A DNA stretch of 64,000 bases from Zhihengliuella sp. ISTPL4 (GCF_002848265.1 NZ_CP025422.1:2944727-3008726), one strand, 5' to 3'. Positions 1 through 8,557 are shown, counted from the stretch's first letter. The notes: a model not told the origin generated them from the sequence alone. Translations and numbers: made by a program.

Positions 1-33
1 AAGCGCAGAGGCGGTGAAAGGATGGAGGCATGA
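1..33 (+). CDS. possible 3' end of an upstream heme gene (hemE candidate)
   Basis: Frame 1 is open from the window edge to a TGA at 31-33 that overlaps the ATG of hemY (ATGA). Only ten residues are visible, ending in RMEA. Uroporphyrinogen decarboxylase (hemE) often precedes hemY in actinobacterial heme loci, so hemE is a guess from gene order. The overlap suggests translational coupling. The protein itself cannot be identified from this stub. Confidence 0.35.
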   Translation, partial: KRRGGERMEA

Positions 34-1550
34 GCCCCGAGCGCCCCGCCCCCGCTGAACCGGCCGACCTGGCCGCCCGTGCCGCACAGAAGCACGTCGT
101 GGTCGTCGGCGGCGGCGTCGGCGGACTCGTGGCGGCCCGCGAGTGCGCGAAGGTCGGTATGCGGGTGACGCTGCTCGAAGCGTCCGAGGCCCTGGGCGGC
201 GTCATCCGGAAGGTCGCGCTGGACGGCGTCGTCATCGACGCCGGGGCGGAGAGCTACGCGACGAAGGGTGGTCATGTGCGGGCGCTCGTGGACGAGCTCG
301 GTCTCACCGATCGCGTCGTGACGCCGCAGGCGGGCGGCGCCTGGCTCGCCGGGCTCCCCGGCGGCGGCGCGGCCCCGCTTCCCGCCGGCGGCATCCTCGG
401 TATCCCGGGCAACCCCTTCCAGGACGATGTCCGCCGCATCATCGGGTGGTCCGGCGCCTGGCGGGCTTACCTCGATCGCGTCCGCCCACCGCTCACGATC
501 GGGCACCAGCTGAGCCTCGGTCGTCTCGTCGCCTCCCGCATGGGGGAGAAGGTGCGCGACCGCCTCGTCGCCCCCGTCACCACGGGCGTCTACTCCGCGT
601 CCCCGGACGATGTGGACATCGATGTCGCCGCCCCCGGTCTCAACGCAGCACTGACGCGCGTCGGCTCGCTGTCCGGCGCCGTGCTGGCCCTTCGCGGTGA
701 GAGCGCGTCGCGCGGAGCGAAGACGCCGGGCGCGGCCGTCGAAGGGCTCGTCGGCGGCATGAGCGTGCTCGTCGACGCCCTCGCGACCGACCTCGACGAA
801 CTCGGCGCGACCGTGCGCACCGGTGTCAGGGTCCGCCGCCTCGCGGTCGACGGCAGCGCCTGGCGCATCGTCGTCGAGGAGCCCGTGGGCCAGGAGCTGC
901 TCTCCTCGCAGGACGCCGTCGAGGGAGAGATGCAGGAGACGGAGCTCGACGTCGATGCGGTGATCGTCGCGACGTCCGAGCACACGGCGCGGGCGCTGCT
1001 CGCCGGCCCCGCCCCCGCCCTCGCCACCGCCGATCCCGCGCCGGCCCCGGAGATCGAGATCGTCAGCCTCCTGCTCGACGCCCCCGCGTTGCGCACGCCG
1101 CCCCGGGGTACCGGCGTGCTCACGGTGCCGCACAGTCACACGGCGAAGGCGCTCACGCACTCCACCGCGAAGTGGTCGTGGGTGCGTGAGGCCGCAGGCG
1201 ACCGCGAGGTGGTCCGCGTCTCCTTCGGCGCGCAGGGCGAGCCGGCGGCCACGGCGGCGCTGGTCGACGAGGCAGCCATCGATCTCGCCCGCCGGGAGGC
1301 CTCGGCTCTCCTCGGCGTTCCGCTGACGGCCGATCAGGTCGTGGCCGGCCATCGCGGACGTTTCGTGCAGGCGCAGCCCGCGTCCATCATCGGCTCGGGT
1401 GAGCGGCGAGCGGCTGCTCGTCAGGCGGTGCAGGCGGTCCCCGGGCTGGCCGCGGTCGGTGCGTGGCTCGCCGGGACGGGGCTCGCCCAGGTCGTCCCGG
1501 ATGCCGTGGAGGAAGCGGACCGTCTGCGTCGCGCGCTCCTCTGGGACTGA
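30..1550 (+). CDS. hemY: coproporphyrinogen III / protoporphyrinogen oxidase
   Basis: FAD-dependent oxidase of 506 residues that removes six electrons from the porphyrinogen ring. In Actinobacteria the HemY family acts on coproporphyrinogen III (also called CgoX), in the coproporphyrin-dependent branch that ends with HemQ. An N-terminal dinucleotide fold is visible at about residues 23-52 (VVVVGGGVGGLVAA followed by the acidic LLEASEALGG end), and the closing flavin segment is near the C terminus (GTGLAQVVPDAVEEAD). The ATG overlaps an upstream stop, and AAAGGATGGAGG lies just before it. hemQ, hemC, hemD, hemB and hemL follow on the same strand, which supports the heme assignment. Confidence 0.93.
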   Translation: MSPERPAPAEPADLAARAAQKHVVVVGGGVGGLVAARECAKVGMRVTLLEASEALGGVIRKVALDGVVIDAGAESYATKGGHVRALVDELGLTDRVVTPQAGGAWLAGLPGGGAAPLPAGGILGIPGNPFQDDVRRIIGWSGAWRAYLDRVRPPLTIGHQLSLGRLVASRMGEKVRDRLVAPVTTGVYSASPDDVDIDVAAPGLNAALTRVGSLSGAVLALRGESASRGAKTPGAAVEGLVGGMSVLVDALATDLDELGATVRTGVRVRRLAVDGSAWRIVVEEPVGQELLSSQDAVEGEMQETELDVDAVIVATSEHTARALLAGPAPALATADPAPAPEIEIVSLLLDAPALRTPPRGTGVLTVPHSHTAKALTHSTAKWSWVREAAGDREVVRVSFGAQGEPAATAALVDEAAIDLARREASALLGVPLTADQVVAGHRGRFVQAQPASIIGSGERRAAARQAVQAVPGLAAVGAWLAGTGLAQVVPDAVEEADRLRRALLWD

Positions 1551-1608
1551 GCACCGGCAGAGCGCGCGAGTGCACTCGGGGGCTCCGTGTCAACCCTCTG
1601 ATCGATTG

Positions 1609-1624
1609 ATGCCGAAATCGGCAT
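1609..1624. promoter_or_regulatory. 16-bp inverted repeat upstream of the YtxH-like gene
   Basis: ATGCCGA and TCGGCAT form perfect 7-bp arms around AA, in the 167-bp gap between hemY and the next gene. TACGCT at 1632-1637 could be a -10 element, but no well-spaced -35 is evident. The palindrome would overlap the expected promoter, so it may be an operator. It lacks a U tract, which argues against a terminator. The regulator is unknown. Confidence 0.35.
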
Positions 1625-1717
1625 ACGGCGTTACGCTGAGTACCTGATCGCGGTGGAGACGCGGGCGATCGGCGTCCTCCGGGACGGACCACAGCCGGAA
1701 CAACGTGAGGAGACCCC

Positions 1718-2131
1718 ATGAAGGGGAAGATCGGACTCGTCGTCGGACTCGGCGTCGGCTATGTGCTCGGCACCCGCGCAGGACGCGAGCGCTACGAGCA
1801 GATCAAGACGCAGTGGCTGAAGGTCTGGAACACGGACCCGGTGCAGGAGCGCGTCGACAAGGTCAAGGGGTTCGTCGGCGACAAGGCTGCCGCCGTCCCC
1901 GGTGCCGTCTGGACCGGTGCCGTGAAGATCGTCAAGTCGGTCAAGGGCGACGGCACGCCGGGGCAGAAGCTCGACGCCGTCATCGCCTCCGGCAAGGACG
2001 CCGCGGAAGAGATCTCGGACGCCGCAGAGGACGCAGTCGACGAGGTCAAGGAGCGTGCATCCGAGGCTCAGAAGCCTGCAGCGTCGAAGCCGGCTGCGAG
2101 CAAGCCCACACCGCGGAAGTCCGACGACTGA
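1718..2131 (+). CDS. YtxH-like small envelope protein
   Basis: 137-residue protein starting MKGKIGLVVGLGVGYVLGTR, a short glycine-rich N-terminal hydrophobic segment followed by RAGRERYEQIK. That start is typical of YtxH-type actinobacterial proteins. The rest is predicted amphipathic helix with an Ala/Lys-rich, probably disordered tail (about residues 105-137). The ATG has a good ribosome site (GAGGAG, spacing about 6). It stops one base before the next ORF begins, and the three genes 1718-2799 form one unit of likely membrane-associated proteins. Function is unknown; YtxH relatives are sometimes stress-linked, which is family knowledge and not shown here. Confidence 0.75.
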   Translation: MKGKIGLVVGLGVGYVLGTRAGRERYEQIKTQWLKVWNTDPVQERVDKVKGFVGDKAAAVPGAVWTGAVKIVKSVKGDGTPGQKLDAVIASGKDAAEEISDAAEDAVDEVKERASEAQKPAASKPAASKPTPRKSDD

Positions 2132-2132
2132 C

Positions 2133-2540
2133 ATGCCCCGCGGATATCGGGATCGCGCCGACGACAGTCTGCTGACGCTGCTCGGCGACCTGCCGGAGCT
2201 CGTCACCAATCTCGTCAAGGCCGAGATCGACGCGGCCAAGGCGTGGGTGTCGCGCACGGCGAAGGACGCGGGGGTCGGCTCCGTCTGGTTCCTCGTCGCG
2301 CTGTTCTTCCTGTTCTGGGCCGTGCCCGTGATCCTCGTGTTCGCGATCGCGGGGCTGTCGTCGTGGTGGCCGGTATGGCTGTCCGCGCTGGCGGTGTTCG
2401 GCATCCTCATCGTCGCCGTGCTGCTGTTCGCGCTGCTCGGCATCCTGAAGTTCCGCAAGGTGCTCCGGCGCCAGAACCCGGCCCAGGCCGTGGCCGAGGA
2501 CATCCGAATCGTGAAGGAGGCCGGCGATGAGCACCCCTGA
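2133..2540 (+). CDS. phage-holin-family (Holin-X type) membrane protein
   Basis: 135 residues with two strong transmembrane segments (about 44-66 and 72-100) between a charged N-terminal helix (LVTNLVKAEIDAAKAW) and a basic/acidic C terminus. This pattern matches the actinobacterial putative Holin-X superfamily III, usually chromosomal and not tied to phage. An upstream in-frame ATG at 2055 would overlap the previous gene by 77 bases. The ATG at 2133, one base after the previous TGA, is preferred. The gene overlaps its downstream neighbour by 14 bases. There is no lysis module nearby, so a lysis role is unlikely. Confidence 0.8.
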   Translation: MPRGYRDRADDSLLTLLGDLPELVTNLVKAEIDAAKAWVSRTAKDAGVGSVWFLVALFFLFWAVPVILVFAIAGLSSWWPVWLSALAVFGILIVAVLLFALLGILKFRKVLRRQNPAQAVAEDIRIVKEAGDEHP

Positions 2541-2799
2541 GTCGCTGCCGCGCACCGCGGTCCCCGCGGGCATCGTCGACCCCGTCACCTCGGCGCGGGC
2601 GGAGCTGAAGGCGGCCCTCGCCGCCATCGAGGTGAAGGGGAACATCCCCCGGCGCGTGGAGAAGGCATCGGCGCGAGCGGCCGTCAAGGCGCGCGCGTTC
2701 GCCGACCGGAATCCCGCCGCCGCGATCGCCGCGACGGTCGGTATCGCCGCCGCTGTCGGCGGAGCGGTGTGGGCGATCGCTCGCGCGATCGCCCGCTGA
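2527..2799 (+). CDS. small membrane protein, DUF3618-like
   Basis: 90 residues: a helical N-terminal half containing RAELKAALAAIEVKGN, a basic linker, then one transmembrane segment (about residues 62-85, PAAAIAATVGIAAAVGGAVW). The layout resembles the short DUF3618-type proteins that often travel with YtxH-like and Holin-X genes in Actinobacteria. The family call is by resemblance only. The start overlaps the upstream gene by 14 bases and has a strong GAAGGAGG site inside that gene. It is the last gene of the three-gene unit before the hemQ promoter. Confidence 0.7.
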   Translation: MSTPESLPRTAVPAGIVDPVTSARAELKAALAAIEVKGNIPRRVEKASARAAVKARAFADRNPAAAIAATVGIAAAVGGAVWAIARAIAR

Positions 2800-2865
2800 C
2801 AATCCCTGCGCCGCCCTCGCGTGGAGGCAGTATTCCCCTGATTAGCGGCTCCTCCGTAAAGGGGG

Positions 2866-2871
2866 CAGACT
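2866..2871 (+). promoter_or_regulatory. -10 element of hemQ, leaderless spacing
   Basis: CAGACT followed by six bases (GGGATC) and the hemQ ATG. The same CAGACT-GGG arrangement precedes the gene at 8047. No ribosome site sits at a useful distance, so a leaderless mRNA starting at the ATG is likely. Confidence 0.5.
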
Positions 2872-2877
2872 GGGATC

Positions 2878-3555
2878 ATGTCCGACCTGCGTGAAGAGAA
2901 CCCGTCCGGTTACACCCTCTGGGCCGTCTGGCGACGCAACCCCGACGCTCCCGTCACCGAGAACGACGCGACCGAACTCGAGTCGATCGTCTCGCACATC
3001 GAAGATTCGGGCGTGACCGTCCGGGGCTTCTACGACGTCTCCGGACTGAAGGCCGACGCCGACCTCATGGTGTGGCTGCACGGCGCCACCGCGGAGGAGC
3101 TGCAGAAGGCCCTCCGTCGTCTGCGCCGCACCGAGATGCTGCGCACTCTCCTCCCGGTGTGGAACGCCATGGGCGTCCACCGCGATGCGGAGTTCAACCG
3201 CGCCCACGTCCCGGGTTTCCTCCGCGGCATCGAGCCGAAGGACTGGCTCGTCCTCTACCCGTTCGTCCGCACGCCGGAATGGTATCTCGCGCCGGAGGGG
3301 GAGCGCCGCACGATGCTCGCCGACCACGGCCGCAAGGGTGCCGCGTTCACGGGCGTCATCGCGAACACGGTCGCGGCCTTCGCGCTGGGCGACTACGAGT
3401 GGCTGCTGCCGATGGAGGCCGACGAGCTGACGGACCTCGTCGACATGATGCGCGACCTCCGCTACACGGACGCCCGCATGTTCGTGAAGGAGGAGGTGCC
3501 CTTCTACACCGGGCGCCGCCTGCGCTTCGACGAGATCGCGGACGTCCTGCAGTAA
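2878..3555 (+). CDS. hemQ: coproheme decarboxylase (chlorite-dismutase family)
   Basis: 225-residue HemQ (ChdC), the last enzyme of the coproporphyrin-dependent route. It converts Fe-coproporphyrin III to heme b by two peroxide-driven decarboxylations. Family marks include TLWAVWRR near the N terminus, the segment SRWNAMGVH-like VWNAMGVHRDAEFNR, the FVRTPEWYLAP motif typical of HemQ, and the C-terminal LRYTDARMFVKEEVPFYTGR. Length fits actinobacterial HemQ. The start is set by the leaderless -10 at 2866. hemC begins five bases after the stop, so hemQ leads the hemQCDB transcript. Its presence shows that the organism uses the coproporphyrin branch. Confidence 0.93.
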   Translation: MSDLREENPSGYTLWAVWRRNPDAPVTENDATELESIVSHIEDSGVTVRGFYDVSGLKADADLMVWLHGATAEELQKALRRLRRTEMLRTLLPVWNAMGVHRDAEFNRAHVPGFLRGIEPKDWLVLYPFVRTPEWYLAPEGERRTMLADHGRKGAAFTGVIANTVAAFALGDYEWLLPMEADELTDLVDMMRDLRYTDARMFVKEEVPFYTGRRLRFDEIADVLQ

Positions 3556-3560
3556 GCGCC

Positions 3561-4562
3561 ATGAGCACCCCCATCCGTCTCGGCACCCGTCGCAGCGCGC
3601 TCGCGCAGGCGCAGTCCGGTCATGTCGCCGCCGCCCTGGAGAAGGTCACCGGTCGTCGCGTCGAACTCGTCCCGATCACCAGCGAGGGCGATACCAACCG
3701 CGCCTCCCTGTCCGAGATCGGCGGCCTCGGCATCTTCGCCACCCGTCTCCGTGAGGCCCTCCTCGCCGGCGAGTGCGACTTCCTCGTGCACTCCCTCAAG
3801 GACCTCCCGACCGCGGTTCCGGAGTCGCTCGTCATCGCCGCGACGCCCCGGCGGGAAGACGCCCGCGACGTCGTGCTCACCCGCCACGGCATTCCCCTGC
3901 ACGAGCTCCCGGCGGGGAGCGCCGTGGGTACCGGGTCGCCGCGACGCATCGCCCAGGTCCACCGCCGTGCGCCTCGCGCCCACGTCGTGGACATCCGCGG
4001 CAACGTCGACTCCCGCCTCGCGCGCGTCGCGTCCGGCGAGTTGGACGCCGTGATCCTCGCTGCCGCCGGGCTCTCGCGCCTCGGCACGGATTCGCCCCTG
4101 CATCGCGAGGAGCTCGGCCTCGCGGAATGGCCGACCGCGCCCGGCCAGGGGTCGCTGGCCGTCGAGACGCGGGCGGACGCGCCGGAGGAGCTGCGCACGG
4201 CCCTGTCGGCGCTGGACCACAGGGAGACACGGCTCGCCATCACGGTCGAGCGAGCCATCCTGGAGGGACTGGACGCCGGTTGTCAAGCCCCCATGGCTGC
4301 GCACGCCGTCGTCCAGGGCGCCGAGATCCGCGTCAGGACGGTCGTCTACGCCCCGGACGGTGGTCGGCGGATCGGTCTGGACGTCACGGAAGCCCTGAAC
4401 GGGGAGTATATTCATCGGAACGGCAGTGGCAATGGTGCGGATGCTGCCGATGGTGCAGACCCGATGCACGCAGCGCGTGAGCTCGGGCTCGCTGTTGCCC
4501 GTCGGCTGCTCGATCAAGGGGCGGCCGACCTCGTCCCTCAAGAGCAATCCGAATTGTCATGA
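3561..4562 (+). CDS. hemC: hydroxymethylbilane synthase
   Basis: Porphobilinogen deaminase of 333 residues. It polymerises four porphobilinogens into hydroxymethylbilane. Visible marks are the N-terminal RLGTRRSALAQAQSG, the substrate loop KDLPTAVP, the arginine-rich TGSPRRIAQV, and the cofactor cysteine C241 in DAGCQAPMAAH, close to C242 of the E. coli enzyme. The same frame stays open far upstream, but that part lies antisense-free inside hemQ, and the ATG at 3561 gives the standard family start. TGA overlaps the hemD ATG (ATGA), implying translational coupling. Confidence 0.95.
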   Translation: MSTPIRLGTRRSALAQAQSGHVAAALEKVTGRRVELVPITSEGDTNRASLSEIGGLGIFATRLREALLAGECDFLVHSLKDLPTAVPESLVIAATPRREDARDVVLTRHGIPLHELPAGSAVGTGSPRRIAQVHRRAPRAHVVDIRGNVDSRLARVASGELDAVILAAAGLSRLGTDSPLHREELGLAEWPTAPGQGSLAVETRADAPEELRTALSALDHRETRLAITVERAILEGLDAGCQAPMAAHAVVQGAEIRVRTVVYAPDGGRRIGLDVTEALNGEYIHRNGSGNGADAADGADPMHAARELGLAVARRLLDQGAADLVPQEQSELS

Positions 4563-5356
4563 CCACTTCTGAAAGCAAGCAGGACCGACCGCTGGACGGC
4601 TGGCGCATCCTCGTGCCGCGTGGCGGCCCCTGGGGCGACAGCGTCGCCGCGAGCCTCCGGGCCCTCGGCGCCGTCCCCGTCGTCGCCCCGCTCATCAACT
4701 TCGCCCCGACGACGGATCAGGCCACGCTTGACCGGGCGCTGGAGCAGCTCGCGGCCGGTGAGTTCGACTGGCTGACCGTCACGAGCGCGACCACGGTTGA
4801 CGTGCTGTTCGCCCACCGTGCCGTCGTGCCGAAGACGACGAAGATCGCCGCTGTGGGCGAGACGACGGCCGCGGCGCTGCAGGCCGTGGGCTACGAGGTC
4901 GCCCTGGTCCCCGAGCAGGACAACTCGGCGCAGGGCATGGCGCAGCAGCTCATCGCCCTGGAGCACGAGCCGCGCCGCATCCTGGCGCTGCGCAGCGAGA
5001 TCGCCAAGCCCGTCCTCAGCATCCTCCTGTCCGAGGCGGGGCACGACGTGCACGGCGTCGTCGCCTATCGCACGGTCGGAGTTCCGGTGACGGAGCGCAT
5101 CCGCCGCGATGTCGAGAACGGCCGGATCAACGCGATCCTCATCACCAGCGGTTCGGTGGCCGAGCAGGTGCGGGAGCAATTCCCCGAGATCCCGGACGAG
5201 ACGCTCCTCGCAGCGATCGGCCCGCGCACGGCCAAGGACGCCGAGCGCGCCGGTCTCCCCGTCTCGGTCGTCGCCGACCGGCAGACCATCGATGCGCTGA
5301 TCGAGGCCGTGTCGCAGTTCACCCTTCCGCACGCCGCAGACGAGTTCGCGCCGTGA
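4559..5356 (+). CDS. hemD: uroporphyrinogen-III synthase
   Basis: 265 residues. It closes and inverts ring D of hydroxymethylbilane to give uroporphyrinogen III. HemD is weakly conserved, but the two alternating Rossmann-like domains are visible: [15 protein letters not shown] at the start, [11 protein letters not shown] near residue 80, and the late signature [15 protein letters not shown] plus [16 protein letters not shown]. Position between hemC and hemB, with four-base overlaps on both sides (ATGA, GTGA), makes the assignment firm. Confidence 0.92.
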   Translation: MTTSESKQDRPLDGWRILVPRGGPWGDSVAASLRALGAVPVVAPLINFAPTTDQATLDRALEQLAAGEFDWLTVTSATTVDVLFAHRAVVPKTTKIAAVGETTAAALQAVGYEVALVPEQDNSAQGMAQQLIALEHEPRRILALRSEIAKPVLSILLSEAGHDVHGVVAYRTVGVPVTERIRRDVENGRINAILITSGSVAEQVREQFPEIPDETLLAAIGPRTAKDAERAGLPVSVVADRQTIDALIEAVSQFTLPHAADEFAP

Positions 5357-6330
5357 GCTTCCCTGACATCCGCCTTCGCCGACTGCGCCAGTCGCGCGCC
5401 GTCCGCGACCTCGTGCGCGAGACCTCTCTCGAGCCGCGTCAGCTCGTGCTCCCGCTCTTCGTCCGCGAGGGCCTCAGCGAGCCGGTCGCCATCGGTTCCA
5501 TGCCCGGCGTCGCCCAGCACTCGATCGATTCCCTACGCGCCGCAGCCGTGGAGGCCGCGGAGGCCGGGGTCGGCGGCGTCATGCTGTTCGGTGTCCCCGC
5601 GGTGCGCGATGCTCGAGGTTCCGGCGCGGACGATCCGCAGGGCATCCTGAACGTGGCCACGGAAGCGCTGGCGGCCGAGGTCGGCGACGCGCTCGTCGTA
5701 CAGACCGACCTCTGCCTCGACGAGTTCACCGATCACGGGCACTGCGGCGTCCTCGCTGCCGACGGCTCGGTGGACAACGACGCGACGCTGGAGCGGTACG
5801 CCTCGATGGCGCTGGCCCAGGCGCGTGCCGGATCGCAGCTGCTCGGGCTGTCCGGGATGATGGACGGCCAGGTCGCCGTGATCCGTCAGGCGCTCGACGC
5901 CGAAGGCTTCACGAACACCCTGATCCTGGCGTATGCCGCGAAGTACGCGAGTGCGTTCTACGGCCCGTTCCGCGAAGCCGTGGACTCGCAGCTCCAAGGC
6001 GACCGCCGCACGTATCAGCTCGACCCCGGCAACCGCCGCGAGGGCGTGCGGGAGGCGTTGGTGGACGAGGACGAGGGCGCCGACATCGTCATGGTGAAGC
6101 CGGCGATGGCCTTCCTCGATGTGCTCCGCGAGGTGCGCGACGCCGTGACCGTCCCGGTCTGGGCGTACCAGGTGTCGGGCGAGTACGCGATGATCGAAGC
6201 GGCCGCCGCGAACGGCTGGATCGATCGGCGCGCCGCGGTCCTCGAGTCGCTGCTGTCGATCCGTCGTGCGGGCGCCGACGCGGTGCTGACGTACTGGGCC
6301 ACCGAAGCGGCCCGCTGGCTGCGCGGCTGA
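5353..6330 (+). CDS. hemB: delta-aminolevulinic acid dehydratase (porphobilinogen synthase)
   Basis: 325-residue TIM-barrel enzyme that condenses two 5-aminolevulinates to porphobilinogen. The metal-site region reads [16 protein letters not shown], and the two Schiff-base lysine regions are visible as [17 protein letters not shown] and [14 protein letters not shown]. The start is a GTG overlapping the hemD stop. The gene ends the hemQCDB run. hemL follows after 96 bases with its own promoter. Confidence 0.95.
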   Translation: MSFPDIRLRRLRQSRAVRDLVRETSLEPRQLVLPLFVREGLSEPVAIGSMPGVAQHSIDSLRAAAVEAAEAGVGGVMLFGVPAVRDARGSGADDPQGILNVATEALAAEVGDALVVQTDLCLDEFTDHGHCGVLAADGSVDNDATLERYASMALAQARAGSQLLGLSGMMDGQVAVIRQALDAEGFTNTLILAYAAKYASAFYGPFREAVDSQLQGDRRTYQLDPGNRREGVREALVDEDEGADIVMVKPAMAFLDVLREVRDAVTVPVWAYQVSGEYAMIEAAAANGWIDRRAAVLESLLSIRRAGADAVLTYWATEAARWLRG

Positions 6331-6376
6331 GCCTCCCTCCTGTCCGCCGACGGCCTTCGAAGGGCAGGCGGCGGGT

Positions 6377-6382
6377 TAGCCT
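6377..6382 (+). promoter_or_regulatory. -10 element of hemL
   Basis: TAGCCT in the hemB-hemL gap. A start site about seven bases downstream (near 6389) would leave a leader of roughly 38 bases before the hemL ATG at 6427. The -35 region is not clear. Confidence 0.45.
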
Positions 6383-6401
6383 GGAAGGGATGCCGGGAGA
6401 G

Positions 6402-6420
6402 CTCCGTGCATCACGGAGGA
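6402..6420 (+). promoter_or_regulatory. leader hairpin covering the hemL ribosome site
   Basis: CTCCGTG, loop CAT, CACGGAG form a perfect 7-bp stem whose 3' arm contains the GGAG of the Shine-Dalgarno GGAGGA (6415-6420), six bases before the ATG at 6427. When folded, the stem would mask the ribosome site. Whether it is a regulated switch cannot be seen. Confidence 0.5.
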
Positions 6421-6426
6421 GCCTCG

Positions 6427-7749
6427 ATGACCGACCGCAATGACGACCTTTTCTCTGCCGCCCGTGCGGTGATCCCCGGCGGGGTGAACTCTCCGGTGCG
6501 CGCCTACGGGTCGGTCGGCGGGACGCCGCGGTTCCTCGCCTCGGCGCGGGGAGCGACCGTGACCGATGCCGCGGGCAACGAGTACGTCGACCTCGTCGCG
6601 TCGTGGGGCCCCGCGCTGCTCGGCCACGCACAGCCCGAGGTCGTCGCCGCGGTGCAGGAAGCCGCCACCCGCGGGCTCTCGTTCGGCGCTCCCACCGAGG
6701 GGGAGGTCGAGCTCGCCGCGCTCATCGCCGACCGCGTCCGGTTCGGCGAGATCCGTCCCGTCGAGCGTGTCCGTCTGGTCTCGACGGGCACCGAGGCCAC
6801 CATGACCGCGATCCGTCTCGCCCGCGGCGCGACCGGCCGCGATCTGCTCGTGAAGTTCGCCGGTCACTATCACGGCCACTCCGACGGCCTGCTCGCCGAG
6901 GCCGGCTCCGGGGTCGCCACGCTCGCGCTGCCCGGGTCGGCGGGCGTGCCCGCGCCGATCGCCGCGCAGACGCTCGTGATCCGCTACAACGACCCGGAGG
7001 CGCTCGCCGCGGTCTTCGCCGAGCACGGCCCGCGGATCGCGGCCGTCATCGTCGAGGCCTCGGCGGCGAACATGGGCGTCGTCCCTCCGCTGCCGGGCTT
7101 CAACCGCCTCATCGCGGAGACCGCCCACGCCCACGGCGCCCTCATGATCCTCGACGAGGTCCTCACCGGCTTCCGGGTGCACCCCGCGGGCTTCTGGGGA
7201 CTCCAGGCGGAGGCGGGCGAGGATTACCTACCCGACATCCTCACCTTCGGCAAAGTCGTCGGCGGCGGTATGCCGCTCGCGGCGCTCGGCGGTCGGGCCG
7301 AGGTCATGGACCTCCTGGCGCCGCTCGGCCCGGTCTACCAGGCGGGCACGCTCTCCGGGAACCCGCTGTCGGTGGCCGCGGGCCTGGCCACGCTGCGACT
7401 CGCGACGCCCGAGGTCTACGCGACCGTCGACGCCGCGGCCGCTCGGGTGTCGTCGGCGCTGGACCGCGCGCTCGGCGAGGCTGGCGTCACCCACGCTCTG
7501 GCGTCCGCCGGGAACCTCTTCAGCGCGTCGTTCCGGGCCTCCGCTCCGCGGGACTACGCCGAGGCGCAGGCGCAGGAGTCGTTCCGGTACGCGGCCTTCT
7601 TCCACGCGATGCGCGAACACGGCGTCGCCCTGCCGCCGAGCGTCTTCGAGGCCTGGTTCCTCACCGCCGCGCACGGCGAGGACGAGCTCCAGCGCATCGA
7701 GGCCGCCCTGCCGCAGGCCGCCCAGGCTGCCGCCACTGCTCGTCCCTGA
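6427..7749 (+). CDS. hemL: glutamate-1-semialdehyde 2,1-aminomutase
   Basis: 440-residue PLP enzyme that moves the amino group of glutamate-1-semialdehyde to give 5-aminolevulinate, the entry step of the C5 heme route. The family start [16 protein letters not shown] and the cofactor lysine K276 in [15 protein letters not shown] are clear, as is [14 protein letters not shown]. An in-frame ATG 21 bases upstream lies in the leader stem. The ATG at 6427 is preferred because GGAGGA lies six bases before it. This is the last heme gene in the cluster. hemA and hemE are not in the window. Confidence 0.95.
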   Translation: MTDRNDDLFSAARAVIPGGVNSPVRAYGSVGGTPRFLASARGATVTDAAGNEYVDLVASWGPALLGHAQPEVVAAVQEAATRGLSFGAPTEGEVELAALIADRVRFGEIRPVERVRLVSTGTEATMTAIRLARGATGRDLLVKFAGHYHGHSDGLLAEAGSGVATLALPGSAGVPAPIAAQTLVIRYNDPEALAAVFAEHGPRIAAVIVEASAANMGVVPPLPGFNRLIAETAHAHGALMILDEVLTGFRVHPAGFWGLQAEAGEDYLPDILTFGKVVGGGMPLAALGGRAEVMDLLAPLGPVYQAGTLSGNPLSVAAGLATLRLATPEVYATVDAAAARVSSALDRALGEAGVTHALASAGNLFSASFRASAPRDYAEAQAQESFRYAAFFHAMREHGVALPPSVFEAWFLTAAHGEDELQRIEAALPQAAQAAATARP

Positions 7750-7882
7750 CTCGCGCCCCACAGGCTCCCGCGCCAGCACAGGCGTGCCGGCACGGGGTTG
7801 GGCATCGCGGCATCAGGCGCCCGCGCGAGGGCAGGCTCTCTGGTGCTGCAGAGCCTGAGTTGGCGTGAATGCATGCTTTGAC

Positions 7883-7972
7883 GTGGGCGCCTGACGTCGC
7901 GTGGGCGCCTGACGTCGCGTGAGTGCCTGACGTCGCGTGAGTGCCTGACGTCGCGTGAGTGCCTGAGGTCGC
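7883..7972. repeat. five tandem copies of an 18-bp unit
   Basis: Units start at 7883, 7901, 7919, 7937 and 7955 and follow GTGRGYGCCTGASGTCGC. Copies 1-2 carry GGGC where copies 3-5 carry GAGT, and copy 5 has GAGGTC in place of GACGTC. Each of the first four units contains the palindrome GACGTC. The block lies in the 297-bp gap between hemL and the gene at 8047, starting about 160 bases before that start codon. I see no gene in the gap. The array could be a minisatellite or a set of activator sites. Confidence 0.85.
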
Positions 7973-8034
7973 GTGACAAGGGGATCGTTGCGTTCCTGTG
8001 AGCAACTTCCAGCCAACCGGGAGGGCGACGCTGG

Positions 8035-8040
8035 CAGACT
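8035..8040 (+). promoter_or_regulatory. -10 element, leaderless spacing, gene at 8047
   Basis: CAGACT, six bases (GGGGAC), then ATG. It is nearly identical to the hemQ start region (CAGACTGGGATC-ATG). Confidence 0.45.
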
Positions 8041-8046
8041 GGGGAC

Positions 8047-8496
8047 ATGGTGACGTTGTTGCTGGACCAGACGCAACTCGAGGTCGTGCTCTCGCCCATC
8101 GAACGTGCCGCCACCTTCCACCGCGAGAACGTCCGCATCGTGCGGGATACGATCACCAAGGTCCAGCTCACGGATGATGCCTGGACCTGGCTCCGCGGCG
8201 TGCCCAATCCCGGTACCCACATCCCGGGAGTTCTCGCCGCCGGGAGCTGGAAGGCCGCGGGCAGCCTGGACTTCGTGCTGATCCGCCGTCGTCGCCCGAG
8301 CGTGGTCGTCGACCTCGAGGGTGACCCGCAGTACAACCGCCTGATCCTCACCACGCGGCACGGCCTCGCGCTGACGCAGGCTCTGCGCCTGCCGGTGTCC
8401 GAAGAACCGACCACGGTGGAAGAGATCGTCGCCACCGCGCCCACGCCCGTCTCGAAGGGCAGCCGGCGCCCCGTCATCCGACCGCGCCCGGCCTGA
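8047..8496 (+). CDS. hypothetical protein
   Basis: 149 residues that I do not recognise. There is no signal peptide and no transmembrane segment. The core alternates short strands and basic stretches (LDFVLIRRRRPSVVVDLEG, then YNRLILTTRHGLALTQAL). The C-terminal 35 residues are Pro/Thr/Arg-rich and likely disordered. It is monocistronic, with a leaderless-type start at one end and a strong bidirectional terminator at the other, and has the 18-bp repeat array upstream. Codon choice matches its neighbours, so it is probably a real, long-resident gene. Confidence 0.7.
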   Translation: MVTLLLDQTQLEVVLSPIERAATFHRENVRIVRDTITKVQLTDDAWTWLRGVPNPGTHIPGVLAAGSWKAAGSLDFVLIRRRRPSVVVDLEGDPQYNRLILTTRHGLALTQALRLPVSEEPTTVEEIVATAPTPVSKGSRRPVIRPRPA

Positions 8497-8552
8497 CGCT
8501 GCAGACGCAGAACGCCCTCCCGGAGTGGGAGGGCGTTCGGCGTCTGCAGCGT
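8496..8552. terminator. bidirectional terminator, long two-part stem
   Basis: Outer arms ACGCTGCAGACGC (8496-8508) and GCGTCTGCAGCGT (8540-8552) pair perfectly. Inner arms AACGCCCTCCC (8511-8521) and GGGAGGGCGTT (8527-8537) extend the stem. It sits between convergent genes. Confidence 0.85.
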
Positions 8553-8557
8553 TCAGC

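Noticed and set aside
2133..2540. Holin-family hit considered as a prophage remnant
   Set aside because: No endolysin, capsid or integrase is near, and the Holin-X type is common on actinobacterial chromosomes between housekeeping genes.
3072..3560. N-terminal extension of hemC
   Set aside because: The extra frame runs through hemQ, has an Arg/Pro/His-rich shadow composition, and HemC proteins begin at the 3561 ATG.
7883..7972. Tandem array considered as a CRISPR
   Set aside because: The 18-bp units are contiguous with no unique spacers, and no cas gene is present.
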